64,000 nt of DNA from Ancylobacter sp. IITR112 (lineage in GTDB: Bacteria > Pseudomonadota > Alphaproteobacteria > Rhizobiales > Xanthobacteraceae), in the NCBI RefSeq assembly GCF_041415945.1, contig NZ_JBGCUS010000001.1, forward strand, positions 3,534,001-3,598,000, written 5' to 3'. This document shows positions 42,618 to 51,480 of the stretch, piece after piece. The notes under the pieces are model-generated. The model saw nothing but the letters and a program-made list of their open reading frames with translations. It was not told the origin of the DNA and ran no database searches. Each line of letters opens with the position of its first letter. Position 1 is the first letter of the stretch. The position numbers were made by a program, and so were the translations under genes.

Positions 42618-43709
42618 ATGAGCGAGACCCTTGCCACCCTCCCCGCCGCCGACGGCTTCCGCATGCCGGCGGAATGGGAGCCGCATGCCGGCACCTGGAT
42701 GATCTGGCCGGAGCGCCCGGACAATTGGCGCGCCGATGCCGGGCCGGCACAGGCCGCCTTCGTCGATGTCGCCAGCGCCATCGCCCGCTTCGAGCCGGTC
42801 ACCATGCTGGCCAGCCCACGGCAATGGCGCCATGCCCGCGCCGCCCTGCCGCCCTCGGTGCGCGTGGTGGAAGCCACCTCCGACGATGCCTGGTGTCGCG
42901 ACTGCGGCGCCAGCTTCGTCACCGATACGCGCGGTCGGCTGCGCGGGGTGGACTGGGGCTTCAACGCCTGGGGCGGGCTCTACACGCCCTGCGACCAGGA
43001 TGAGCTGATCGCCGCCAAGATGCTGGAGATCGAGCGTGCCCCGCGCTACGCCGCGCCGCTCATCCTCGAAGGCGGCTCGATCCATGTCGACGGCGAAGGC
43101 ACGGTGCTGACCACAGAGGAATGCCTGCTCAACCCGAACCGCAATCCCGACCTGACGCGCGAGGAGATCGAGCAGCATCTCAAGGACTATCTCGGCGTCT
43201 CCAAGGTGCTCTGGCTCGGCGCCGGCCTCGTCGACGACGAAACCTCGGGCCATATCGACAATCTCGCCTGCTTCGTCCGCCCCGGCGTGGTGGCGCTCAC
43301 CGGCTGCGACGACCCGCTCGACCCGCAATACGCCATCTCCAAGGACGCGCGCGAGCGGCTGTCGGCAATGACGGACGCACGCGGGCGCGCCCTTGAGATC
43401 GTCACATTGCCCCTACCGGGGCCGCTGTTCCGCACGGCGGAGGAGGCGCTGGACCTCGGCACCGAGCCCGGCACCATGTCGCGCCGTCCCGGAGAGCGGC
43501 TCGGCGCCTCCTACGCCAATTTCTATCTCGGCAATGGCTTCGTGCTGATGCCGCTGCTCGACCCGGCGCAGGACGAGAAGGCGCAGGCGATCCTTTCGCG
43601 CCTGTTCCCGGACCGCGCGGTGGTGGGCGTGCCGACGCATGAGATCATTCTGGGCGGCGGCAATATCCACTGCATCACCCAGCAGCAGCCGCTGGGCTCG
43701 CCGGGCTGA
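42618..43709 (+). CDS. aguA: Agmatine deiminase
   Basis: Converts agmatine to N-carbamoylputrescine and ammonia. The 363-residue pentein-fold enzyme has MPAEWEPHAGTWMIWPERPD at the N-terminus, DAWCRDCGASFVTDTRG, the EGGSIHVDGEGTVLTTEECL catalytic region, HIDNLACFVRPG with the active-site histidine, and the C-terminal catalytic cysteine in GGGNIHCITQQQP. It follows aguB by 15 bases. A dispersed palindrome separates it from the convergent reductase gene. Confidence 0.97.
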   Translation: MSETLATLPAADGFRMPAEWEPHAGTWMIWPERPDNWRADAGPAQAAFVDVASAIARFEPVTMLASPRQWRHARAALPPSVRVVEATSDDAWCRDCGASFVTDTRGRLRGVDWGFNAWGGLYTPCDQDELIAAKMLEIERAPRYAAPLILEGGSIHVDGEGTVLTTEECLLNPNRNPDLTREEIEQHLKDYLGVSKVLWLGAGLVDDETSGHIDNLACFVRPGVVALTGCDDPLDPQYAISKDARERLSAMTDARGRALEIVTLPLPGPLFRTAEEALDLGTEPGTMSRRPGERLGASYANFYLGNGFVLMPLLDPAQDEKAQAILSRLFPDRAVVGVPTHEIILGGGNIHCITQQQPLGSPG

Positions 43710-43730
43710 CCGTCATCTCCTCCCGCTGAC

Positions 43731-43825
43731 CGTCATCCCCGACGACCCGCAGGGTCGATCCGGGATCGCACGCAGCATTGCGAACGATCCCGGCTCTCCG
43801 CTGCGCTACGGCCGGGATGACGACG
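43731..43825. repeat. REP-like dispersed element between aguA and the reductase
   Basis: Inverted repeats CGTCATCCC...GGGATGACG bracket inner GATCCGGGATCG/CGATCCCGG arms in the gap between convergent genes. The same ends and core occur at 14945-15042 and 50249-50338. It likely forms the common 3' end of both transcripts. Confidence 0.75.
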
Positions 43826-43863
43826 AACGGCGAGGCGGCACGACCGTGCGCCGAAGAAAAACG

Positions 43864-44895
43864 TCAGCCCTTCACCATCCCCAGCCGGATCAGGCTCTCG
43901 GCCGTCGCGAGGATCGCCTCCTCGGCCGGACGCGGCGCCCAGCCGAGCGTCTCCCGGGCCTTGGCGGAGGTGGCACTGCGGCGGATGCCGAGCCGGGGGA
44001 CGGCGAGCCGCGCCGTCGGCAGCACCAGCGCGGCGAGGCGCACCGCGATATCCGGCAGCTCAAAGCGCGGCACGCGCCGCGCCGCCGGGCCGAGCCCTTG
44101 CCGCAGCGTGCGGGCGATCTCGCCGAGCGACAGCGCCTCGCCGCTTGTCGCCAGAAAGCGCTCGCCCGCCGCTTCGGGCGCCGTCATCGCCCTGAGGTGC
44201 AGCGCGGCGACATCGCGCACGTCGACCAGCCCGAGATAAATCCGGGGCAAGGCGGGCACCGCCCCGTCAAGCAGCGCGCGGACGAGATCGAGCGAGGCCG
44301 ACATGTCCGGTCCCAGCGCCGGGCCAAGCACCACCACCGGGTTGACGGTGGCCAGTTCCATTCCCGCCCCCTCGCCGGCGATGAACGCCCACGCCGCCCG
44401 CTCCGCCAGCGTCTTGGAGCGGGTATAGGCGTCGACATCCACCGCGTCCGGCTCGGTCCAGTCGCGCTCGTCATAGGGCGCGGCGCGCAGCGGCGTGCCA
44501 TAGCCCACCGCCGCGAAGGAGGACGTGACGACTACCCGCCGCACGCCGGCCGCCCGCGCCGCCTTCAGCACCCTGAGCGTGCCCTCGCGGGCGACACGGA
44601 TCAGAGCCGCGGGATCGCCCGCCGCCGCGGCTCCCGGCACGGGAGAGGCCACATGCAGGGCATAGTCGCAGCCGGCCATGGCGGCGTCCCAGCCCGCATC
44701 CTCCAGCAGATCGGCGGCATGGAAGCTCAGCGGCGCCTCCACCGGCGCCCCTCCCACCTCGAGTTGGGCGCGCGCCGAGGCTTCCCGCCGCGTGTCGCGC
44801 AGCGTGGCCCTCACTTCATGCCCCGCGCGCAGCAAAGCGAGGATCACATGGGCGGCGATGAAGCCGGAGCCGCCGGTGACGAGAACCCGCGCCAT
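43864..44895 (-). CDS. NAD(P)-dependent epimerase/dehydratase-family reductase
   Basis: Extended short-chain dehydrogenase of 343 residues. The N-terminal MARVLVTGGSGFIAAHVILA binds the dinucleotide, DYALHVASPVPGAAAAGDPA resembles the dihydroflavonol/cinnamoyl-CoA reductase group, and YTRSK is the catalytic YxxxK. The substrate is not known. Its ATG at 44895 shares one base with the larB stop (TGATG), so it is the last gene of the lar cluster and probably read from the same transcript. Its link to nickel-pincer chemistry is not known and may be only positional. Confidence 0.88.
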   Translation of the reverse strand: MARVLVTGGSGFIAAHVILALLRAGHEVRATLRDTRREASARAQLEVGGAPVEAPLSFHAADLLEDAGWDAAMAGCDYALHVASPVPGAAAAGDPAALIRVAREGTLRVLKAARAAGVRRVVVTSSFAAVGYGTPLRAAPYDERDWTEPDAVDVDAYTRSKTLAERAAWAFIAGEGAGMELATVNPVVVLGPALGPDMSASLDLVRALLDGAVPALPRIYLGLVDVRDVAALHLRAMTAPEAAGERFLATSGEALSLGEIARTLRQGLGPAARRVPRFELPDIAVRLAALVLPTARLAVPRLGIRRSATSAKARETLGWAPRPAEEAILATAESLIRLGMVKG

Positions 44896-45554
44896 CAGCC
44901 GTTCTCCGACGCGCCGGCGCCCAGTATCTTCAACGCGGCACAGGCGGCGCCGAAGCCATTGTCGATGTTCACCGTCACCACGCCCGGCGCGCAGCTCGCC
45001 AGTGCCGAGCTCAGCGCCGCGCGGCCGCCCTCGGCGACGCCATAGCCGACCGAGGTCGGCACGGCGATGACGGGCGCGGCGACCAGACCACCGAGCACGC
45101 TGAACAGCGCCCCCTCCATGCCCGCGACCGCGATCACCACCCGGCAGGCGCGGATCTCCTCGATCCGCTCCATCAGCCGCCACAGCCCGGCCACGCCGAC
45201 ATCGGCCACAAGCCGCGCCCCATGCCCGCAAAAGGCGAGCGTGCGCTCAGCCTCGCGCGCCACCGGCAGGTCCGAGGTGCCGGCCGCCACCACCGCGACG
45301 CGCGCCGCCGCCAGCGCGACCTCCCCGCCCAGCACGGCGCTGCGCGAGAGCGGATCATAATCGAGCCCCGCCCGCGCGGCCGCGCCCAGCGCCGCGAAAC
45401 CCGCCGGCTCCAGCCGGGTCAGCAGCAGCCGCGCATTGCGCTCGCGCGCGGCGGCGAGGATTTCCGCGAGCTGCGCCGGCGACTTGGCACTGCACAGCAC
45501 CGCCTCGGGAAGACCCGTGCGTTTGGCGCGGCCCCAGTCAAAGGTGAAATCCAT
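44895..45554 (-). CDS. larB: Nickel pincer cofactor biosynthesis protein LarB
   Basis: Carboxylates and hydrolyses nicotinic acid adenine dinucleotide to pyridinium-3,5-biscarboxylic acid mononucleotide, the first step of nickel-pincer cofactor synthesis. The 219-residue protein has a PurE-like C-terminal domain: VAVVAAGTSDLPVAREAERT, DVGVAGLWRL, VIAVAGMEGALFSVLGGLVA and PVIAVPTSVGYG. It sits after larE in the operon larA-larC-larE-larB. The stop shares a base with the downstream reductase start. Confidence 0.95.
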   Translation of the reverse strand: MDFTFDWGRAKRTGLPEAVLCSAKSPAQLAEILAAARERNARLLLTRLEPAGFAALGAAARAGLDYDPLSRSAVLGGEVALAAARVAVVAAGTSDLPVAREAERTLAFCGHGARLVADVGVAGLWRLMERIEEIRACRVVIAVAGMEGALFSVLGGLVAAPVIAVPTSVGYGVAEGGRAALSSALASCAPGVVTVNIDNGFGAACAALKILGAGASENG

Positions 45555-45557
45555 GGC

Positions 45558-46364
45558 TCAGGTTTCCATGGCCGGCGCGCCGACAAACATGGCGCCGCGC
45601 CGATAGGGCCGGCTGCCGGCATAGGCTCGCCCGGCCTTCGCGCAGAGCCCCGCCATCAGCGCGTCGACGGCACTCGCCTGCGCCATCGCCGCCGCGTCCA
45701 GCTCCACCGCCACGCCGGCATGGGTGATGCGGCAGCGCAGCGTGCCGGCACCGGTCAGCGCGGCGAGGCGCTGCTCGGCCTGTTCGACAAAGGCGAGGTC
45801 GTCGGCGTCGATGGCGATGCCGGTCTCGACCCGGCTGGCGAGGCAAGGCTGCGCCGGCAATTCCGCCACGCTACCGAGACCCAGCGCCCTCGCCAGCGCG
45901 CGCACCTGCGCCTTGCTTATCGCCGCCTCGATGAAGGGATGCACCACCCGCCGTTCGGCAGCGGCGATAAGGCCGGGGCGATAATCGCCGAGATCGTCGA
46001 GATTGGCGCCGGAGGCGATCGGCCGGTCGGTCAGCCCGGCGATGCGGTCATAGAGATTGGTCTTGCAGAAATAGCAGCGGTCCACCGGATTGTCGCGGTA
46101 GCGCGGATCGTCAAATTCGCCGGTGCCGGTGACGATCAGTTCCCAGCCCCGCGCTGCCGCGAGATGCCGCACCCGCGCCGTCGCCGTGGCCGGCACCGCC
46201 GGGGACACGGCATGGATCACGGTCAGCGGCACGCCGTGGCGCTGCGCAAAACTGGCGAGGGTGAGTGAATCCACTCCGCCGCTCACCGCCACCGCCAGCG
46301 CTTCGAAACGCCCGAGCACGCAGGCCAGCCGCTCGGCCGGCGGCAACGCCGGTTCCTCACTCAT
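45558..46364 (-). CDS. larE: Sacrificial sulfur transferase LarE
   Basis: ATP-dependent sulfur insertase that donates sulfur to the pincer precursor, using its own cysteine (or a 4Fe-4S cluster in some members). The 268-residue protein has a PP-loop AVSGGVDSLTLASFAQRHGV near the N-terminus, YFCKTNLYDRIA, and the AQPCLASRVETGI segment with a conserved cysteine. Which cysteine serves as donor is inferred from the family. It overlaps larC by eight bases at its start and is followed by larB after three bases. Confidence 0.95.
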   Translation of the reverse strand: MSEEPALPPAERLACVLGRFEALAVAVSGGVDSLTLASFAQRHGVPLTVIHAVSPAVPATATARVRHLAAARGWELIVTGTGEFDDPRYRDNPVDRCYFCKTNLYDRIAGLTDRPIASGANLDDLGDYRPGLIAAAERRVVHPFIEAAISKAQVRALARALGLGSVAELPAQPCLASRVETGIAIDADDLAFVEQAEQRLAALTGAGTLRCRITHAGVAVELDAAAMAQASAVDALMAGLCAKAGRAYAGSRPYRRGAMFVGAPAMET

Positions 46365-47730
46365 CGCCGCGCTCCGCCCGCCGCTTCACCGCCCGCCGCG
46401 CGGCGAGGGTGTCGCCGGCGAGCGCGTCGCTCTCCGCCTTCACCGTGTCGCCGCCGGGGCGGGCGGCCCGCTTGATCGCCACGCCGTCGACCTCGCCCGC
46501 CGCCCGCTTCAGGATCAGCCGACGCTCCTCGCGCAGCCGCAGCCCCAGCGTCGAAGTCTGGGCGAAGCACGCCTGCGCCACCGTCCCGACCCGCTCCGGC
46601 CGGGCCAGCAGCCGCAGCGCCACCACGGGCCGGCCCTTCTTGCCGAACCGCTGACCGAGGCTGACATCGAGCACACCGTCCTCATGGCGCAGGCGCTCGG
46701 TAGCGGTGCCGATCTCCTCGCCGGTCATGTCGTCGATCTCGCATTCGATCACGGTAACGCTGTCGCCCTCACACGCGCTTTCAGCCGCGCCCTCGCTCGG
46801 CGCCTCCTCGAACACCAGCGCCCGCAGCACATTGGGCAGGCCAGGGAGGTCCCGCGTGCCCGCCCCTGTGCCGGAGGCGACCAGCCGCCCGCCGGAGGGC
46901 CGCCCGGACCGAGCCAGATGCTTGAGGATCGCCGCCCCGGTTGGGGTTACACGCTCGCCGGCAACGCCATCGTCCCACCAGTCGAAGCCGTGCAGGATGG
47001 CGGCGGTGGCAGGCGCCGGCACGGGCAGCAGCCCGTGCTGGGTTTTCACCAGCCCGCCGCCGAGCGGCAGGGGAGAAACGGTCCACTCCGCGCCCTCCAG
47101 CGCCGCCGCGAGGCTGCCGGCGGCGACCACGTCGAGCAGCGAATCCCAATCGGCGATCTCGTGGAAGTGCACCTCGTCCACCTTCACGCGGTGAATGGCG
47201 GCTTCCGCCCGGGCGATGTGGCCGAGGATCGCCGCCGCGTGACGGGCGGTGTCCGCGCTCAGCTCTGCCGCCTCGATCCGCGCGACCATGTCGCGATAGG
47301 TGCCGGCACCGTAAGTGCGGGGATGATGATAAGCCGGCCTATTACTTCCGTGCACTTCCTCATCCCCGGGCCTGCCCCGGGGACCCAGCCCTTCCGACGC
47401 GCTGGCACTCGAATGTTCATGGGCGTGGGAATGCGCGGGTCCGTGGGCGTGAGGATAGGCTTGATCATGGGCATGAGAATGGGCGTGGAGCGCGTCCGTG
47501 GCCCCTTCCAGCCCGAAGCGCCTCACCGCGAGACCCCCACTCAGCCCTTCGCGCAGAAATGGCTCCCCCACACCTTCCGGCAACACGGCGCCGGCATCGG
47601 CGAGCACGCGCGCGGTCAGGTGCGGAAAAGCGTCCAGCAAAGCGGCCACAAACATGTCGCCCGCCACCCCGCCTACCGCATCGAGATGGATGTGCCGCAC
47701 CGGGCCGGCGCCGAGATCCCCGGCAGTCAC
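46357..47730 (-). CDS. larC: Nickel insertion protein LarC with His-rich linker
   Basis: CTP-dependent nickel insertase (cyclometallase) of 457 residues that completes the pincer cofactor. It begins HIHLDAVGGVAGDMFVAALL, has DEVHFHEIADWDSLLDVVAA, and the C-terminal IECEIDDMTGEEIGTATERL. A histidine-rich stretch at about residues 82-106 probably binds nickel, as in other LarC proteins. The GTG at 47730 overlaps the larA stop by four bases (GTGA), which fixes the start. Some LarC genes are split in two by a programmed frameshift; here the frame is continuous. Confidence 0.95.
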   Translation of the reverse strand: MTAGDLGAGPVRHIHLDAVGGVAGDMFVAALLDAFPHLTARVLADAGAVLPEGVGEPFLREGLSGGLAVRRFGLEGATDALHAHSHAHDQAYPHAHGPAHSHAHEHSSASASEGLGPRGRPGDEEVHGSNRPAYHHPRTYGAGTYRDMVARIEAAELSADTARHAAAILGHIARAEAAIHRVKVDEVHFHEIADWDSLLDVVAAGSLAAALEGAEWTVSPLPLGGGLVKTQHGLLPVPAPATAAILHGFDWWDDGVAGERVTPTGAAILKHLARSGRPSGGRLVASGTGAGTRDLPGLPNVLRALVFEEAPSEGAAESACEGDSVTVIECEIDDMTGEEIGTATERLRHEDGVLDVSLGQRFGKKGRPVVALRLLARPERVGTVAQACFAQTSTLGLRLREERRLILKRAAGEVDGVAIKRAARPGGDTVKAESDALAGDTLAARRAVKRRAERGDE

Positions 47731-49034
47731 GCCGCCGCCTGCGTCGGCCGGCAGACCGGGATCACATAGGGCCCCTCGGGAATGATGGCGAGCGCGTTGT
47801 CGCCGGAGCGCTTCAGGCTCGCCGCGATCGCGGCATCGAGGTCGGGCACGATCTCCACCGCGGTGATGCGCCGTTCCTCCTCGCTCAGACCGGTCGTGTA
47901 AAGCTGGATGCGCCCGACCCGCATGGGCTTGAGCTGCATCTCGGTCTGCCATTCATCGACATCGGCCAGCGTCTTGGCGGTGAGGGTAGCGAGGAAGCGC
48001 TCCGGGCCCAGTTCCACAAGCCGCGCCTGCGCGGCGCGGAATTCCTCGCTGCCGAAACCTTCCGAACATTCCGAGGCGATGATCAGCGTGCCGCCGGGCT
48101 CAAGGATATCGAGCGGCGTCACCATGCCCTTGACTGTCTGATAATAGGTCTTGTCGAGTGGATAGCCGGCTGAAGACGTTACCACCGTCGCATAGCGGCG
48201 CGGCGCCTCGATGATGGTGGCGCCCTCGACAAAGTCCACCGCTGCGAGGTGGCTGGCGATGATCTCGCCGAAGGAGACGAAGACCAGATCGCGCGTCTCG
48301 TCCAGCACGGTGTTCAGCGCATAGACATCGCCGAGCTTGCGGACGATCTCCAATTGCTCCTCATGCAGCGGGTTGCCAATGAGATTGCACTGCACCGCCA
48401 GCGGGTCTTCCATGAAGCGGGCGGAATGGAAGGTGCGGATGGTCTGGTGCCCGGCGACGCCCGGCGCCACGACCTTGCGCCCGCCGGACCAGCCGGCCAT
48501 GAAATGCGGCTCCACCAGCCCGGTGGCGATGCGCAGCTCCGCCTCGACAAAGCGCCGGTCGATGAACACGGGCGTGCCGCGCGTCGGCGTCGGGCCAAGG
48601 TCAACATGGGCCGCCTCATCGCGGGCGAAATGATTCTTCACCCGCACATGTTCCAGCACCCAGGGGTCGCCGACCAGTTCCGCCAGTTCTTCCCCCTCAT
48701 TGGGACGGTGCAGGCCGGTCGCGACAAGCACGGTGATGGCCCCGGCCGGAATGCCGGCGGCGATCAGCGTCTCGATCATCGGCCGCAGGAACAGCCGGTT
48801 CGGCACCGGGCGGGTGATGTCGCAGATGAGGATGCAGGCGCTGTTGCGCCCCTTGGCGAGGTCCGCCAGTGGCGCGGCATCGACGGGATGGGCGAGGGCA
48901 TGGCGGATCGCCGCCGCATTGTCCGGCAGCTTGGGCAGCGTCGCCTTGCGCAACAGGGTGGGCTTTGCCTCCGGCGGCAGAGTGAGGCGCAGCGCGCCGC
49001 GCCCGAAGGCGAGTTCGAGACCCGTGTGAGACAT
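47727..49034 (-). CDS. larA: LarA-family (lactate racemase-like) enzyme
   Basis: Nickel-pincer-dependent racemase or epimerase of 435 residues. It shows the family signatures ITRPVPNRLFLRPMIETLIA, VLVATGLHRPNEGEELAELV, EPHFMAGWSGGRKVVAPGVA (containing the lysine that carries the cofactor in lactate racemase) and IIASECSEGFGS. LarA homologues act on several 2-hydroxy acids, so lactate is not certain. The ATG at 49034 is used; another two turns upstream at 49049 is possible. It heads larA-larC-larE-larB and follows selD by about 130 bases on the same strand. Confidence 0.93.
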   Translation of the reverse strand: MSHTGLELAFGRGALRLTLPPEAKPTLLRKATLPKLPDNAAAIRHALAHPVDAAPLADLAKGRNSACILICDITRPVPNRLFLRPMIETLIAAGIPAGAITVLVATGLHRPNEGEELAELVGDPWVLEHVRVKNHFARDEAAHVDLGPTPTRGTPVFIDRRFVEAELRIATGLVEPHFMAGWSGGRKVVAPGVAGHQTIRTFHSARFMEDPLAVQCNLIGNPLHEEQLEIVRKLGDVYALNTVLDETRDLVFVSFGEIIASHLAAVDFVEGATIIEAPRRYATVVTSSAGYPLDKTYYQTVKGMVTPLDILEPGGTLIIASECSEGFGSEEFRAAQARLVELGPERFLATLTAKTLADVDEWQTEMQLKPMRVGRIQLYTTGLSEEERRITAVEIVPDLDAAIAASLKRSGDNALAIIPEGPYVIPVCRPTQAAA

Positions 49035-49167
49035 ACCCAATCCCTGCATCTGGCGCGGGCGAAGCCCCCTCGCCCGCCGCGTCGCCGCGAAGATAGACCG
49101 CGACGGCCCGCGCATAAACCCGCCTTCCCGGGCGAGAGAAGCAGCGGGCGGCGATACGCGCCGGCTC

Positions 49168-50235
49168 TCACACCACCGTGACGGCCGGCGCCCCCGCCAC
49201 CGCCCGGCCGATCCGCGCGGCACGGGGGAAACCGGCAGCGCGGATTTCGGAAAGCACCCGCTCCGCCGCCTCCGGCGCCACCGCCACCAGGAGCCCGCCG
49301 GAGGTCTGCGGGTCGGTGAGCAGGTGGCGCTCCGCCTCCGCCATCCCCTCCGGCAGCCGCACGCCCTCGCCATAGCTCGCCCAGTTGCGGTGCGAGGCGC
49401 CGGTGACAAAGCCGGCCTGCGCCAGCGCCCGCGCCTCGGTGAGCACGGGCAGCGCCGCCGCCTCGATCTCCAATCCGAGCCCCGAGCCCCGCGCCACTTC
49501 GAGGCCATGGCCGAGAATGCCGAAGCCGGTCACGTCGGTCACCGCATGCACCGCCGCCTCCCGCCCGAGCGCGTTGCCGATGCGGTTGAGCGTCGTCATC
49601 GCGGCGACCATCTCGTCATAGGCGGCGGGTGGGAGCTTCTCCTTCTTGAACGCGGCGGAATAGATGCCGACGCCGAGCGGCTTGGTGAGGATCAGCACGT
49701 CGCCGGCACGCGCGGTGCTGTTCCTGCGGATCTCATCGGGCCGTGCGGTGCCGATCACAGCGAGCCCGTAGATCGGCTCCGGCGCGTCGATGGAATGGCC
49801 GCCGGCCACCGGAATGCCGGCCTCGGCGGCGATGGAGGCGCCGCCTTTCAGGATCTCGCGCACGATGGCCGGCTCCAGCCGGCCGAGCGGCATGCCGAGA
49901 ATGGCGAGCGCCAGCAGCGGCGTGCCGCCCATCGCATAGACATCGGAAATCGCGTTGGTGGCGGCGATGCGGCCGAACACATAGGGATCGTCCACCATCG
50001 GCATGAAAAAGTCGGTGGTGGCGATCAGGCAGGTGTCGTCGTTCAACTGGTAGACCGCCGCGTCGTCACCGGTCTCGGTGCCGACCAGCAGCCGCGTGAA
50101 GCCGGCGCTGGCCGGCTGTTCCGCCAGCAATTCGCGCAGCACCGCGGGCGCCAGCTTGCAGCCGCAGCCGCCGCCATGGGCGAGGCTGGTGAGGCGGAAC
50201 GGGACGGCTGGGGTTGGGGTGTCGAGCATGGACAT
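49168..50235 (-). CDS. selD: Selenide, water dikinase
   Basis: Makes selenophosphate from selenide and ATP, the selenium donor for Sec-tRNA. The 355-residue protein has [13 protein letters not shown] with C24 and K27, corresponding to the essential cysteine and lysine of the Escherichia coli enzyme. [26 protein letters not shown] and the [19 protein letters not shown] signature bind metal and ATP. The catalytic residue is cysteine, not selenocysteine, so the gene needs no UGA decoding. It lies just upstream of larA on the same strand and 2 kb from the selenoprotein formate dehydrogenase genes, with which it must cooperate. Confidence 0.97.
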   Translation of the reverse strand: MSMLDTPTPAVPFRLTSLAHGGGCGCKLAPAVLRELLAEQPASAGFTRLLVGTETGDDAAVYQLNDDTCLIATTDFFMPMVDDPYVFGRIAATNAISDVYAMGGTPLLALAILGMPLGRLEPAIVREILKGGASIAAEAGIPVAGGHSIDAPEPIYGLAVIGTARPDEIRRNSTARAGDVLILTKPLGVGIYSAAFKKEKLPPAAYDEMVAAMTTLNRIGNALGREAAVHAVTDVTGFGILGHGLEVARGSGLGLEIEAAALPVLTEARALAQAGFVTGASHRNWASYGEGVRLPEGMAEAERHLLTDPQTSGGLLVAVAPEAAERVLSEIRAAGFPRAARIGRAVAGAPAVTVV

Positions 50236-50248
50236 GGCCTCTGTCGCG

Positions 50249-50338
50249 CGTCATCCCGGACGGCCGCAAGGCCGAGCCGGGATCGCGTCGTGGCGGGAGG
50301 ACGATCCCGGCGCGCGCTGCGCGCGGCCGGGAGGACGA
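50249..50338. repeat. REP-like dispersed element between selD and the transglutaminase gene
   Basis: Inverted repeats starting GTCATCCCGGACGG and containing GAGCCGGGATCG...CGATCCCGGC fill the gap upstream of selD. The core matches the elements at 14945 and 43731. Being between co-directional genes it may form the 3' end of the transglutaminase transcript. Confidence 0.7.
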
Positions 50339-50349
50339 TCATGGGTCGT

Positions 50350-51480
50350 TCACGCGCTCACTTCGCTCGCCTTGATGACATAGGTGAAGGCGTCGGGATC
50401 GAGGCAGTCATGGCGCAGGCTCGCCACTTCGGCCTGCGGGTACATGAGGAAGCCGAGCTTCGGCCCGTTCGAGCCCGGCAGGGCGATGTCGTGGCCGTCA
50501 TTATAGGCGAGCCAGTTGCCCTCCCAGGAACCGAACAGCGCCGCGCGCGCCGCCACCACCTTGGCGTCGTCCAGCGCGTTCTTGCCCGGCGGCTCCTCCA
50601 GCACCACCTTGCGCACATCGGCCGGATCGGTCGCCACCCAGCCAAAGCCGTCGAGCCACACCTCGGCGCGGCAGTGCTGCGCCTTGGAAATGGTCGGCGA
50701 ATTGGCGCCCAGGCTCTTATAGCCGAAGGCGGAGGGGGCCACGCGGATGCCGTAGAGGTCGCGCGCGGGAATGCCGGCGGCGCGGTTCAGCCCGACGAAA
50801 AGCGCGTTGAGATCCGCACATTTGCCGCCGAGATTGCCGCTCGCCAGCAGCGAGCCGACATCGCCGGTGCCGCAGCCGCGCGTCGCCGCGTTACGATAGG
50901 TGTTCTCAACCACCCATTCATAGATCGCGCGGGACTTCTCAAGGTCCGAGGTCTTGCCGGCGGTTATCTTGTCGGCGGTGGCCTTGACGATGCCGTCGGT
51001 GGGGATGAGGTCCGTGGGGGCGAGGAACAGCGCCCGCTCCTCGGCCGACAGCGCCGCCACCTTGCCCGGCGCGGCAAAATCGGTGGCGCGGTCGCGGGTG
51101 GAAAAGCGCGAGGTGATCTCGACACGGGGCTTTTCCTCGCCCGGCGCCCAGGTCAGATGCAGCATCTGCGCTCCATAATGCGCGTCTTTCACCACCTCGG
51201 CGGTGGCGGCGTTGGTCTTCCAGGTGCTCTCCCCCGGCTTCATCCAGTCGCTGGCGGTATAGGAGGGGAGCGGTACCCACGCCTGCGCCGGGCCGGTCTG
51301 GCCCTCCACCGGCTTCACGTCGAGCACGGTGACCACCTCGAAATCGCGCCATTTGCCCGGTTTCGGCGCGAAAGCGGCGGCAGCGGCCGGGCCGGCGGCC
51401 TGGGCGAGGGCGGCGTGCGGGGCGGCAGCGACGGCGGCGAGGGCGACGCCGGTCTTGAGGAAGTCACGGCGAGTGGTCAT
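50350..51480 (-). CDS. Transglutaminase-like exported protein with Tat-type signal
   Basis: Protein of 376 residues. The N-terminus MTTRRDFLKTGVALAAVAAA is a twin-arginine type signal. The C-terminal half has a papain/transglutaminase triad: cysteine in LGGKCADLNALFVGLNRAAG, histidine in QHCRAEVWLDGFGWV, aspartate in ATDPADV. It likely acts in the periplasm as a peptidase or cross-linking enzyme; the substrate is unknown. Its ATG overlaps the stop of the upstream thioredoxin gene (ATGA), so the two form a coupled pair, divergent from the formate dehydrogenase operon. Confidence 0.88.
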   Translation of the reverse strand: MTTRRDFLKTGVALAAVAAAPHAALAQAAGPAAAAAFAPKPGKWRDFEVVTVLDVKPVEGQTGPAQAWVPLPSYTASDWMKPGESTWKTNAATAEVVKDAHYGAQMLHLTWAPGEEKPRVEITSRFSTRDRATDFAAPGKVAALSAEERALFLAPTDLIPTDGIVKATADKITAGKTSDLEKSRAIYEWVVENTYRNAATRGCGTGDVGSLLASGNLGGKCADLNALFVGLNRAAGIPARDLYGIRVAPSAFGYKSLGANSPTISKAQHCRAEVWLDGFGWVATDPADVRKVVLEEPPGKNALDDAKVVAARAALFGSWEGNWLAYNDGHDIALPGSNGPKLGFLMYPQAEVASLRHDCLDPDAFTYVIKASEVSA

